Below, one piece after another: positions 44,476-53,494 of a DNA stretch of 64,000 bases (the first letter of the stretch is position 1; every line of letters begins with the position of its first letter). Source of the DNA: Bacillus sp. SD075 (lineage in GTDB: Bacteria > Bacillota > Bacilli > Bacillales > DSM-1321); assembly GCF_017355165.1 (NCBI RefSeq), contig NZ_JADILK010000015.1:28174-92173 (forward strand), in the 5' to 3' direction. The notes under the pieces were generated by a model. That model ran no database searches. It was given only the letters and a program-made list of their open reading frames with translations, and was not told where the DNA came from. The translations under genes were made by a program, and so were the position numbers.

Positions 44476-46026
44476 TTAGACGATGATCTGTATACAATTT
44501 CGGCCATTCTTCTTTGCGGCATATAAAGCTTGGTCGGCACGTGGCATCAATGTTTTGATGGAAGGGCCTCGGTCACCAGGTTCAATTAATGCATGAGTCA
44601 CCCCGAAACTGCAGGTAACGGAAATCTTCTCTTCATTAACCAATGCAATACTTTCAGAAACCTTTTCCCTTATAATATCGGCCAACTCATATGCAGCGGG
44701 TAAAGCGGTATTCGGCAAACAAAGGATAAATTCTTCGCCGCCATACCGCGCCAATAAATCTCCTTCCCGAATGTGTTCCTTTGCGGTATTTGCAACAAGC
44801 GCTATGACCTCATCCCCTGCTTCATGTCCAAAAGAATCATTTACATTTTTGAAATGATCGATATCAAACATGATGACTGAAACACTGCCACCTTCCATGC
44901 TTAGAACATCAAATAACATTTCCGATTTTTTGATGAAAATTGTTCTATTCAATATTTGGGTTAATCCGTCCAAGCTGGCAAGTTGTTTCAGTTTTTCAAG
45001 CATGAGCACTCTTTCAGTTACGTCGGAAAAGGTAATGATCTGTCCGATAGGCAAGTTACTTTTGTTGAACACGGGTGAAAAACCAATATGGTAATGGACC
45101 ATATCATCATTTATGCTGCAATTAAAATCACTGTCCTGCTTAAGGTCGATGATTCCCCTAAGATGATGATTCCCGTTTAGCACACTTGTAATCGATTTAC
45201 CTATGGAATGTTCATCCAACATGGATATGACTTTGCGCATTCCATGGTTATAGTCGACAATCAATCCCTGTTGATTTAAAACGATGACTCCCTCTTTCAT
45301 ACTTTCAAACACGGTCTCCCGAGCGATTGGGGCTACATTGAACATTTGAAAAGTCAAAAGTGCCGCACCATGAAAGATAAACGTGATACTCATGGATACA
45401 GGACCAAGATCTATACCATATGAGCTTAATCCATTTATATAATAATAATTTGCTATTATAGGAATCAGCAGACCTGCCACCATCATTGATATTTGCATCC
45501 TGAATCTGAAAGAAGATTTTTTCACCTGCATTAGCAAAATTATTATACTAATCATGACACATAAAAAAAGAAACAGGGAGTGAACGTAAAACCAAGGGCC
45601 GCCCACCAGTTTAATAATTGGAAAAGGACTATCGTCTCTCAATCCCATTGATTTGTAATAAAAGTGATGAAGGCCATTTGTATATTGCATGAAAATGGTG
45701 ATGAACGGTATGATGAAGAGTGCATATTTCCACACCTTCTTAATTCTATGCCCTACATATTCAATGCACATCAATAAAAGGAAGACTGGGATGAATGGTA
45801 AGGCCAAGTACTCGACCCTTAACCAGAATATGATTTGTTCTAATGATGTACTGGAAAGTTCGAAAGCATAGGAAAAAGTAAAGATGGAAGACAATAATGT
45901 CACGAGAATATAGGGTTTTACTCCAGGTGCATCCTTGATCTTTAACTGTGCAAATAAACTCAGGAACAAGCTTAAAGCCCCTGCCATTATAACGACGAGT
46001 ATGTATAACGATAATTCCCGTGGCAA
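44476..46026 (-). CDS. Membrane diguanylate cyclase (7TM - PAS - GGDEF)
   Basis: A 516-aa signalling enzyme making cyclic di-GMP. Residues 1-225 contain seven membrane segments of the histidine-kinase N-terminal 7TM type, about 230-340 a PAS domain (GVIVLNQQGLIVDYNHGM), and about 350-516 the GGDEF domain. The active site is RYGGEEF, a functional variant, and REGD five residues upstream is an intact inhibitory I-site. TTG start with GGAG about 10 bases upstream. No EAL domain. Probably a sensor of a membrane-borne signal. Confidence 0.9.
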   Translation of the reverse strand: MPRELSLYILVVIMAGALSLFLSLFAQLKIKDAPGVKPYILVTLLSSIFTFSYAFELSSTSLEQIIFWLRVEYLALPFIPVFLLLMCIEYVGHRIKKVWKYALFIIPFITIFMQYTNGLHHFYYKSMGLRDDSPFPIIKLVGGPWFYVHSLFLFLCVMISIIILLMQVKKSSFRFRMQISMMVAGLLIPIIANYYYINGLSSYGIDLGPVSMSITFIFHGAALLTFQMFNVAPIARETVFESMKEGVIVLNQQGLIVDYNHGMRKVISMLDEHSIGKSITSVLNGNHHLRGIIDLKQDSDFNCSINDDMVHYHIGFSPVFNKSNLPIGQIITFSDVTERVLMLEKLKQLASLDGLTQILNRTIFIKKSEMLFDVLSMEGGSVSVIMFDIDHFKNVNDSFGHEAGDEVIALVANTAKEHIREGDLLARYGGEEFILCLPNTALPAAYELADIIREKVSESIALVNEEKISVTCSFGVTHALIEPGDRGPSIKTLMPRADQALYAAKKNGRNCIQIIV

Positions 46027-46199
46027 TGCAAATCAACTCCGTTTAACAAAAAAATACTTTTTTCGTTTATTATATAGCACTTTATGACTAGATGACTAGA
46101 GCTTATTCTGGAAATTCTGAATTTGAAATATGAGGAAGTCCTGTTTACTAACTCCCCATACCGTCCATACCAAAATAACATCCAGCTTTCCAACATATG

Positions 46200-46240
46200 A
46201 AAACCCCGTTCATCACTTTGAAAGTGAGTGGCAGGGTTCC
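46200..46240 (-). terminator. Probable terminator after the S9 peptidase gene
   Basis: On the minus strand AACCC and ACTTT pair with AAAGT and GGGTT, followed by TTTC. The stem has an internal loop. Confidence 0.5.
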
Positions 46241-46266
46241 CATTTTGATGTGAGTTATATCTTCCC

Positions 46267-48057
46267 CTATACTGCTGTGAATCGATTTAAGAATGAGAGT
46301 ATTTTTCGATAAACGGCGATTTCATTTTCTTTTTTGGAGAATCCATGTCCTTCATCATCTAAAAGCATATAATCGACATCTCTTCCTTTATCCTTCAACG
46401 CTTGAACGATTTGATCTGATTCCTCTTTTACCACACGGGGATCATTCGCTCCTTGAATGACAAGCATTGGCTTTATCATGGATTCCAAATAGGTGATAGG
46501 CGAATGCTCGATTAGTTTTTCTTTATCTTTTTCGGGATTTCCTACCCACTGATCCATGACTGGCTTCCATTCTTCTGGAACGGAATTGATAAATGAGAAT
46601 AGATTGGATGGGCCGAAAATATCTACAACCGCCTTGAAATAATCTGCGTGTCGTCCGTGGAGCAGAAGGGCCATGTATCCTCCGAAGCTTCCGCCCATCA
46701 ATAGAATGTTACCTTTTTGTGCATGCCCTTGGTCTATCAGCCAATCAAGGCCCGCTACATTATCAAGGCGTGGTCCATTTCCCCAATCCCCCTCTACCAT
46801 TTTCATGAATTCCAAACCATAACCAGAAGAACCGCGGAAGTTTGGCGCAAAAATACTGTAGCCGTGATTCAGGAAAAATTGAAATGAAGCTCTAAAGGAC
46901 TTCCGTTCTGCCGCTTGAGGTCCTCCATGAGGCCAAAAGATGACTTCACCATTATCATATTCCTTTTTTGCCCTAAAAAATAACGATTCGATCTCCAGTC
47001 CATCAAATGAAGGGAATGTAATGATATCCGGTTCAACCAGATCATTAGAATCGACGCCAGGAACAGTATATTTAGTTAATGATACCCACTCATCACCTGA
47101 ATGTTTATAGATATTATGAGGCTTGGTTGCACTCATGCCAAATAAGTAAAGCGTTCCTGATGCAGCTACTTCAAGTTTATTAATGACGCTGCATGGCACG
47201 GAGATACTTCTCCAATCTTCATTTTGCAGATTAAATTCATATAATTGATCTTCTGCACCCTTTTGACTGGTTATATATATTAGTTGATTTTCTTTACTAA
47301 ATTTAATGGCAGTAAAACTCTCATTCTCCAATTCTTTAACTTTACAGAATTTGTTTGTTTCAAGGTTATATGAAGCCAAATAGGTAAAGTCCGCATCATA
47401 ATCAGTCAATAAATATATCATCGAATCTGAAACAAAAACACCATCATTCACTGTGTGTTGTTTCTCAGAGGGCGGAGTGAGCAGGATATCTTCGTTCCCT
47501 TTTTTTGCATAGAGGAGGGTATATGTATTGGCAAAGTGTTTATAGTAAAGAAAGGTTTCTTCATCAGGGCTGAAACCGAATAAATAGGTCGCTGCATCTT
47601 TCCCCTCCAGTACCAGCGTTTCCTGTCCTGATTCTAAATCTAAACAATAGGAATTTAGAAAGGAAGGATTTCCTCTGGATGACGTGTAATAGAGCTTTTT
47701 ACTGTCATTCGATAATTTTGGCATGAAATTACGTGTATGTTCATAATGGACAATTTCCATCATTGTCCCGCCATTCAAGGGAACCCCGTAAAACTGGGTA
47801 TTTTCATTACCGTCTTGATCGAAACCAGCAATTATAAACCGGTTTTTCTTATCATATATCAGCTCTTGGCAGCTTTGATCAATGGATGTAAGCGGATAAG
47901 GAAAGGAATTGGGCAAATCCATTCCCCATAAATTATACTTACCGCTCAAATTGGTACTGAAAACCAGATGCTTTTCATCTGGACTTACGGCAAAATCAGC
48001 AATGGAAAAAGTTCGTAAAAATTGCTCAACATCAGGTTTTGGAAAAGTGATCATCAT
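46267..48057 (-). CDS. S9 family prolyl oligopeptidase
   Basis: About 596 aa. The N-terminal 340 residues are a beta-propeller of WD/TolB-like repeats (FSPDEETFLYYKH, FSKENQLIYITS); the C-terminal alpha/beta hydrolase domain has the nucleophile in GGSFGGYMALL, the acid in GANDPRV and the histidine in DEGHGF. It hydrolyses short peptides or acyl-peptides in the cytosol; no signal peptide. The ATG at 48057 has AAGGGG 6 bases upstream; a TTG two codons earlier is too close. Confidence 0.88.
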   Translation of the reverse strand: MMITFPKPDVEQFLRTFSIADFAVSPDEKHLVFSTNLSGKYNLWGMDLPNSFPYPLTSIDQSCQELIYDKKNRFIIAGFDQDGNENTQFYGVPLNGGTMMEIVHYEHTRNFMPKLSNDSKKLYYTSSRGNPSFLNSYCLDLESGQETLVLEGKDAATYLFGFSPDEETFLYYKHFANTYTLLYAKKGNEDILLTPPSEKQHTVNDGVFVSDSMIYLLTDYDADFTYLASYNLETNKFCKVKELENESFTAIKFSKENQLIYITSQKGAEDQLYEFNLQNEDWRSISVPCSVINKLEVAASGTLYLFGMSATKPHNIYKHSGDEWVSLTKYTVPGVDSNDLVEPDIITFPSFDGLEIESLFFRAKKEYDNGEVIFWPHGGPQAAERKSFRASFQFFLNHGYSIFAPNFRGSSGYGLEFMKMVEGDWGNGPRLDNVAGLDWLIDQGHAQKGNILLMGGSFGGYMALLLHGRHADYFKAVVDIFGPSNLFSFINSVPEEWKPVMDQWVGNPEKDKEKLIEHSPITYLESMIKPMLVIQGANDPRVVKEESDQIVQALKDKGRDVDYMLLDDEGHGFSKKENEIAVYRKILSFLNRFTAV

Positions 48058-48063
48058 TGGCAA

Positions 48064-48711
48064 CCCCTTACATTTATAATATAAAGAAAAATCTGTAATT
48101 TATTATACCATATTTTCCCTAATCACTGCAGGTGTAATTGATACAACTAGGACGTTCGATAAGTTCTTTCGCTATGGATAAGATGTTTTTCATTGTCAAA
48201 GCCTTCGATCTGGCACAATCCACTGATAAATTGGACAAGGTTCTCATGTTTCCATTTTAATTTTATACGAAATGTTTTTTATCGAAGCGTATTAACTGTT
48301 TAACTCGAGGAGCAGTACAACTTGATCGAAGTATATATTGTTGATGCCCATGCATTTTATGGTTTCCTTTTCTTAATCACTTTTTTACGCCAAAATAAAA
48401 AAGCAAGATTGGCATATTAACAACAATCTTGCTAAAAAAGAGTATGTCAAGTGACGGACTTTTCCCGGTATTCACATATTCTATATTGGGATTTTTATAT
48501 ATTACTACATCTCCATTGTGCTAAACGGGCCTTTAGTCAATCCTATGCCACTTGAATCACTAGTGATGCATTCTGTATAAACCAACCATTCACTTATTCA
48601 TAGACTTCAACAGTGAAGTTTCCAACTATATTCTCCCGTCATTAAAATAACAATCTATTTTCATAACCTGCCAGATACCATTTTTCACTGGAGTTTGTCT
48701 ATCATTAAGCA
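48064..48711. other. 650-base gap between the S9 peptidase and NlpC/P60 genes
   Basis: No convincing gene. A strong minus-strand hairpin terminator is at 48396-48438. A plus-strand 32-codon frame begins at a TTG about 48321 after GAGGAG (one hydrophobic segment, then RQNKKARLAY), but it is too weak to call. Confidence 0.35.
48396..48438 (-). terminator. Terminator 270 bases downstream of the NlpC/P60 gene
   Basis: AGCAAGATTG pairs perfectly with CAATCTTGCT; on the minus strand it is followed by T6ATTTT. It probably ends the DUF819-ykfB-ykfC transcript, leaving a long 3' UTR. Confidence 0.75.
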
Positions 48712-49713
48712 TCAATCGATATATCTTCTTGCTCCGGCATATTCCTCCCCGTATCCCGATGTTTTTATTTCATCTATCCTTACATGTGTTGAGCTGTTTG
48801 GCGAATGGATCATTTTACCCTCCCCCATATACATTCCGACATGATGGACCTTACCTTTCCCTTTATCATAAGCAAAAAATAGTAAATCACCTGGTTGAAG
48901 TTTTTCTCGTTCCACCTTTTTTCCATGCTGCGCCTGAATGGAAGAGTCCCTTGGAATCGTTATTCCATTAGCATGGTACATGGTATAGGTAAATCCAGAA
49001 CAATCAAATCCCAAACCGGACATTCCTGCCCATAAGTAAGGAAGCCCTAAAAACCCTTTTCCTGATTCAACGATGCCCTTTCCGGTTGGAGCAGGTATTT
49101 GTTTTTCATTTTGATAGACTGACACCTCCTGCTTTTCTAACCATTTTGCTCCATTACTCGGTGTCATCACCTTCACTTTATCTTTTTTCACCTGCAATAG
49201 CGGGAGGCGGGTATCGAAGCTGACCTCCATAAATTTGGACCGAAGTTTCGAATCTGAATAAAGCCAAGTCTCTGGGGCATTCACAAGGGCAAATCCGCGT
49301 TTAAATTGCTTCGCAAAAGAACTCCCATCTTTTAATTGTGCCTTTGGCATCCATCCTGGATACCCAATATCATTGCGGGGCGTCGGTTGATTGGCAACAG
49401 CTACTTTCACCCATTCACCTCGTTCTTCTAGAATCGTCACTTTTGAACCATATAACGCTTGTGTTTCCAAGTTACCCACAAGCCACAGCTTGTCTTCATA
49501 ATTCATGGAGCTGATCCAAGCATTCAAATCAGCGGGATTCAATGCGGAAGGTGCATCGATTTCCCTTAATAATCCCGGCTCAGTCCAAAGAGTTGCCACG
49601 TTTACATCTACATAGGCAATTCTTTGCTTCTCACTTGCACTAGCTTCATTGGGACTGAATCCTAAAATACCGAGAGCAAATAAAGATAGCACGAAAACGG
49701 TTAACTTTTTCAA
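48712..49713 (-). CDS. ykfC: NlpC/P60 gamma-D-glutamyl-L-diamino acid endopeptidase (YkfC-like)
   Basis: About 333 aa: signal peptide (MKKLTVFVLSLFALGILGF, then ASA), two SH3b-like domains (residues about 30-200), and a C-terminal NlpC/P60 domain with the catalytic cysteine in FDCSGFTYTMYH and histidines in HHVGMYMGEG and MIHSPNS. It cuts murein peptides after D-Glu. TTG at 49713 is the likely start (AAAGGATG upstream). It is the last of three genes with the epimerase and a carrier, matching YkfB/YkfC pairing in B. subtilis. Confidence 0.9.
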   Translation of the reverse strand: MKKLTVFVLSLFALGILGFSPNEASASEKQRIAYVDVNVATLWTEPGLLREIDAPSALNPADLNAWISSMNYEDKLWLVGNLETQALYGSKVTILEERGEWVKVAVANQPTPRNDIGYPGWMPKAQLKDGSSFAKQFKRGFALVNAPETWLYSDSKLRSKFMEVSFDTRLPLLQVKKDKVKVMTPSNGAKWLEKQEVSVYQNEKQIPAPTGKGIVESGKGFLGLPYLWAGMSGLGFDCSGFTYTMYHANGITIPRDSSIQAQHGKKVEREKLQPGDLLFFAYDKGKGKVHHVGMYMGEGKMIHSPNSSTHVRIDEIKTSGYGEEYAGARRYID

Positions 49714-49739
49714 AATAATCATCCTTTCGAAATTTTTTT

Positions 49740-50822
49740 TTATTGAGTAAAAGAGGATTTCCTCTTGACTCCCAGTCCAGGCGTGTCGGCAATAAGAAGT
49801 TGATCTTTCATGAATTGAATGCCTTCAAATGGCTCATTCTTTATCCATAATGGTGCATCTAAATCAATCTTCGTTATATTTGGATGGGCAGTTGCCAGAT
49901 GAGCCGCAGCTGCTACACTCACGGTTGATTCCATCATACTCCCGATCATGCATTCCACCCCGGCTGCTTCTGCTATATCGGCGATTTGGAGTGCACGTCG
50001 AATTCCTCCTGTTTTCATTAATTTAATATTAAGGAAATCAACCGCATGTTCATTCAGGAGTCTCATGGCATCACGAGGGGAAAACATACTTTCATCGGCC
50101 ATAATCGGCACTTGGACAGACCTTTTTATTTCTTTCAATCCTTCGATATCATGGGCTTGCACGGGCTGTTCCACCAAATCAACGTTCAGCTTTCTTTCCT
50201 CGAATTCATGAATGATGGAAATCGCTTGTTTTGTTGTCCACCCTTGATTTGCGTCAATCCTGATCATAACCTGGTCGCCAACAGCAGCACGAATGCAGGC
50301 AACCCGCAGCACGTCATTCTTCCAGTCTTTCCCCAGTTTTACCTTCATCGTAGAGAATCCGTCATCGATGAGGGACAATGCTGCCTTTGCCATTTTTTCG
50401 GGTTCATCAACGCTGATTGTCATATCATTTTTCAGGACATTCGATTCACCCCCAAGATATTGATATAAAGGAAGTTGCCATCGTTTGCTGACTGCGTCGT
50501 ACAAAGCGATTTCAACAGCAGCTTTTGCACTTGTGTTACCTACACAGGATCGTTGGATTAGTTGAGACAATGCATGGATATTCTCGATGTCGCGGCCAAT
50601 TAAAAGTGGTGTGATTACATCTTCAATGACCGCCATGATTCCTTTAGTAGAATCACCTGTAATGGCAACCGTAGGGGCTGCAGCCCCTAAACCTTCCGTT
50701 CCATCCTCCAACTTTACGGAAACCATGATATTTTCAATTTCCATTGCAGTGCGTAATGCCGTCTTGAATGGCTTGACAAGTGGCAAGGTTTCCACTGATA
50801 CTTGAAAACTTTCAATCTTCAT
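49740..50822 (-). CDS. ykfB: L-Ala-D/L-Glu epimerase (dipeptide epimerase)
   Basis: A 360-aa enolase-superfamily enzyme of the muconate-lactonising subgroup. The catalytic lysine is in STMKVKLGKDW, metal ligands in RIDANQGW, VEQPV and MADES, the second lysine in NIKLMKTGG, and the dipeptide-specific DxD in KIDLDAPLW. It epimerises L-Ala-D-Glu from murein to L-Ala-L-Glu for ordinary peptidases. Sits 15 bases after the DUF819 gene and just before ykfC, in one operon. Confidence 0.92.
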   Translation of the reverse strand: MKIESFQVSVETLPLVKPFKTALRTAMEIENIMVSVKLEDGTEGLGAAAPTVAITGDSTKGIMAVIEDVITPLLIGRDIENIHALSQLIQRSCVGNTSAKAAVEIALYDAVSKRWQLPLYQYLGGESNVLKNDMTISVDEPEKMAKAALSLIDDGFSTMKVKLGKDWKNDVLRVACIRAAVGDQVMIRIDANQGWTTKQAISIIHEFEERKLNVDLVEQPVQAHDIEGLKEIKRSVQVPIMADESMFSPRDAMRLLNEHAVDFLNIKLMKTGGIRRALQIADIAEAAGVECMIGSMMESTVSVAAAAHLATAHPNITKIDLDAPLWIKNEPFEGIQFMKDQLLIADTPGLGVKRKSSFTQ

Positions 50823-50837
50823 ATGAACAACCCTTCC

Positions 50838-51998
50838 TTAAAAGCTTGAGAGTATATATGATGTAAGAATTCCAAAATAGGTGCCCAGAAGACTGCCAAG
50901 TACAGCCATCAATATCCCGACTGGTATTAGTGCCCGGTTGAATGCACCTGCCAATATAGGGGCTGATGCCACTCCCCCTATATTGGCCAATGAGGCAACT
51001 CCCATTGTAAATAGATCCAACTTAAAGATTTTGGCTAAAATGACCATGATCAATCCATGAAAGAATAAAATCATAAACCCGGATAAAATATACACAGGTG
51101 CTTGAAACAGCTGTGAAAAATCGGCATGGGAAGCAATTAAACCAATGACTATATAAAGCATGACTTTAGAAATTTCCATGGAACCGGCAATACGTCCAAC
51201 CTTCGTGACAGCCAGAATTAAACCTACGGTCGAAGCGATGATGATCGTCCAAGTGGTTCCATTCACAGCAGCACCCAGTACTGGAAGTCTCTCCCCCATC
51301 TTGGTTGCCCCTGCTGATACAATTAAAGCCAGCGCCAAGAAACCGATCAATTCCACGAATCCAAATTCCGTCTTGGCGGTTTCCCCCGCTTCTAGCTCGG
51401 AAGTCATTTGATCAATGAAAGATGTATCCGCTTTAGTCCAAATATTGAATTTTCCGGCAAGTGGCACCAGCCAAAACAAGAACATGACCCAAATGGAATA
51501 ATTGACTGTATCCATGATCAACGCATAACCAAAAATATTTTCCGGCACATCGAGTATGCCTTGCAAGATCACCATATTGGCAGATCCCCCTGTCCAGCTT
51601 GCGCTTAAAGCCGAAAATGCCTTCCAAGTTCCTTCCGCATAGAAGCCATTCATTAAGACGTAAGTAAGAGTGAACCCTCCGATGATGCTGAATGAAGCGG
51701 CAAAAAAGGTTAAAAGCATCTTTGGTCCAAGTCTGATTATTTTCCGCATATCGCATTGCAAAAGCATGAGCATCAACATGGCAGGTAGCAGGAGTCCTCG
51801 TATGGTGCTATACGCACTTTCGACTGACTCACTATCTGAAAAGACCCCAAACGTTTTCATCAGAGCCGCGCCAATATAAATAAGGACAATACCAGGAACA
51901 TACTTGAAGAACTTTCCTCCTATCTTTTTTTCCGCTGCCGCAATCACGGCAGTAAATGCCAATAAAAAACAGACAAACATCACACCATCTCGAATCAT
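50838..51998 (-). CDS. DUF819 (YjcL-like) membrane protein, putative murein-dipeptide carrier
   Basis: A 386-aa integral membrane protein with about 11-12 segments and the DUF819 motifs SASWTGGSANMVILQGIL and GVASLANIGGVASAPILAGA; the repeated glycine-rich GG-SAN/GG-ASAP elements look like the crossover motifs of secondary transporters. First gene of the operon with ykfB and ykfC. The context suggests that it imports or exports murein di/tripeptides; this is inference, since DUF819 has no proven substrate to my knowledge. Confidence 0.85.
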   Translation of the reverse strand: MIRDGVMFVCFLLAFTAVIAAAEKKIGGKFFKYVPGIVLIYIGAALMKTFGVFSDSESVESAYSTIRGLLLPAMLMLMLLQCDMRKIIRLGPKMLLTFFAASFSIIGGFTLTYVLMNGFYAEGTWKAFSALSASWTGGSANMVILQGILDVPENIFGYALIMDTVNYSIWVMFLFWLVPLAGKFNIWTKADTSFIDQMTSELEAGETAKTEFGFVELIGFLALALIVSAGATKMGERLPVLGAAVNGTTWTIIIASTVGLILAVTKVGRIAGSMEISKVMLYIVIGLIASHADFSQLFQAPVYILSGFMILFFHGLIMVILAKIFKLDLFTMGVASLANIGGVASAPILAGAFNRALIPVGILMAVLGSLLGTYFGILTSYILSSF

Positions 51999-52068
51999 AT
52001 TCTATACCTCCTTATATTTAGGGGATTTCAAAACGGGCCCTATAAGTCTTGCATAGTCCAACATAGAA

Positions 52069-52117
52069 AAATCCAGCTGCCAAAGAGCGCGTACGCACTC
52101 TTTAACAGCTGGATTTC
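52069..52117 (-). terminator. Strong terminator upstream of the murein-peptide operon
   Basis: On the minus strand AAATCCAGCTG...AAAGAG pairs with CTCTTT...CAGCTGGATTT, then T5. It ends transcription from the gene fragment at 52145-52366 before the DUF819 gene. Confidence 0.85.
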
Positions 52118-52144
52118 AATTGCGACTGACAGAAGAAGCAGCTA

Positions 52145-52366
52145 CTATAACTTATAAAGTTGCTCATATTTGATGCTGGCATTTCTTAGAGCTACGATCA
52201 GTGCTTTCTGAGATGAACCAAAATACCGTTTCTCAATTTCTTTCTCCAATTCATCGGGCTGAAGAATGGATTTACCTACTAACATGGATTGAATGAAGCG
52301 TGATGTTATCGATATTGTAGTCGAGCATATTTTGTATATTAAGTCAATTCTCGATTCCTTCAGCAA
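52145..52366 (-). pseudogene. C-terminal fragment of an unidentified protein
   Basis: A 73-codon frame with only a TTG near its upstream end and no ribosome site, but with a proper stop and a strong terminator after it. The sequence (SRFIQSMLVGKSILQPDELE, ALIVALRNASIKYEQLYKL) is protein-like. Upstream the frame is broken by stops and runs into the intergenic repeat. Most likely the 3' remnant of a deleted gene. Family not recognised. Confidence 0.45.
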
Positions 52367-52500
52367 AAGAATAGATAAGTTCTATAGCGACCGTTCACGA
52401 ATTTATTCGACCTTAGACCCATTATTCGGACTCCGGAGCATTTATTTTCCGGTCCACGCCTTAAATCCGCTCCCTTTTCGCCCATTATCTGACAATCCTT

Positions 52501-52558
52501 CTCGCCGCAAGCGTCTGCGGGGTCTTGGCTAGCCCGTTTCTGCAGGAGTCTCGTAAAA
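52501..52558 (+). repeat. Degraded copy B of the dispersed intergenic repeat
   Basis: Contains CGTCTGCGGGGTCTTGGCTA and GCAGGAGTCTCG. It shares GTCTTGGCTAGCC and the AGGAGT block with copy A at 41461-41560. Its end abuts the stop codon of the convergent nitrilase-family gene (52559). Confidence 0.65.
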
Positions 52559-53425
52559 TTATTTCAGCCCTTCATAAGGCATATATTTCGCATACAAATC
52601 TTTTCGGCGATTACGATCCTTGAAAGTGGTTGCTGCACCACTTTTTCGATTCTCATAAAGTTCGTCCATATCGACTGTACCGGTAATGGTTGTATGTTCA
52701 TTCATTACCGACTCAGCTACTATACCATTTGCCGCCCAAGCGCTGTCACACGGGCTAAGGATACTGGCACAGCCATAACCGTTCGGCAGGGGTGACCCTG
52801 GTTCACCAACAGTGGGGCAATGAACAAAATATACCTGATTCTCGATTGCACGTGCATGTGCGCAATGGCGAACTCGCCAAAAACCAGCCTCTGTAAATGT
52901 GTAGGAAGGGCAAAAAATGATGTCGGCCCCCTTCACTGATAATATCCTTGATATTTCAGGTATCTCCGCTTCATAACATACCGCTATTCCTATCTTAACC
53001 GGACCCACGGAATAAACTTCCAGATCATCACCTTCAGAAGTATGCCAATTCGATTCAGCAGGAAAGATATGTGTTTTTTTATGTTCTACGACTGATCCGT
53101 CTTTATCAAAAATGCATGCAATATTGAAGTATTCATTTTCACGGCGTTCCAGATGCGTGCCTGCAATGATGACCTGTTTTCTTTTTCTTGAAAGTGACCT
53201 GAAAAGTTCTTTATATTGGTTGGTATATTCATCAATCCTGATAACGGACGAAGCCTCCAGTTCTCCAAAGGCCGCTGATAACCCGATAGTTAACAGTTCA
53301 GGAAAAATGATATAATCCGAGTTTTCTGGAACTTGGCTGATCAAGTTTTCTACTTGTTCCTGAAATTCATTGAAAGTTGACACTTTTTCTACACGAAATT
53401 GACAAGCGGTTATTTTAACTTTCAC
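52559..53425 (-). CDS. Carbon-nitrogen (nitrilase-family) hydrolase
   Basis: A 288-aa amidase of the nitrilase superfamily. The catalytic triad is visible: E43 (FPELLTIG), lysine about 116-117 (EHKKTHIFP), C150 (GIAVCYEAEIPE). Related to N-carbamoyl-amine/omega-amidase types. No terminator: the intergenic repeat directly follows the stop. Its neighbours, an SSS symporter and an N-carbamoyl hydrolase, suggest amide or carbamoyl-compound degradation. Confidence 0.87.
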   Translation of the reverse strand: MKVKITACQFRVEKVSTFNEFQEQVENLISQVPENSDYIIFPELLTIGLSAAFGELEASSVIRIDEYTNQYKELFRSLSRKRKQVIIAGTHLERRENEYFNIACIFDKDGSVVEHKKTHIFPAESNWHTSEGDDLEVYSVGPVKIGIAVCYEAEIPEISRILSVKGADIIFCPSYTFTEAGFWRVRHCAHARAIENQVYFVHCPTVGEPGSPLPNGYGCASILSPCDSAWAANGIVAESVMNEHTTITGTVDMDELYENRKSGAATTFKDRNRRKDLYAKYMPYEGLK

Positions 53426-53494
53426 AAAAACCCTCCCAAATCATGCTTTATAGTTCTTTCGGTCGGTAATTCCATTAACCTTTATTAAAAGAAA

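Noticed and set aside
48321..48420. Plus-strand 32-codon frame with GAGGAG upstream and one hydrophobic segment
   Set aside because: Only a TTG start, no conservation evidence, and it runs into a minus-strand terminator; too weak to list as a gene.
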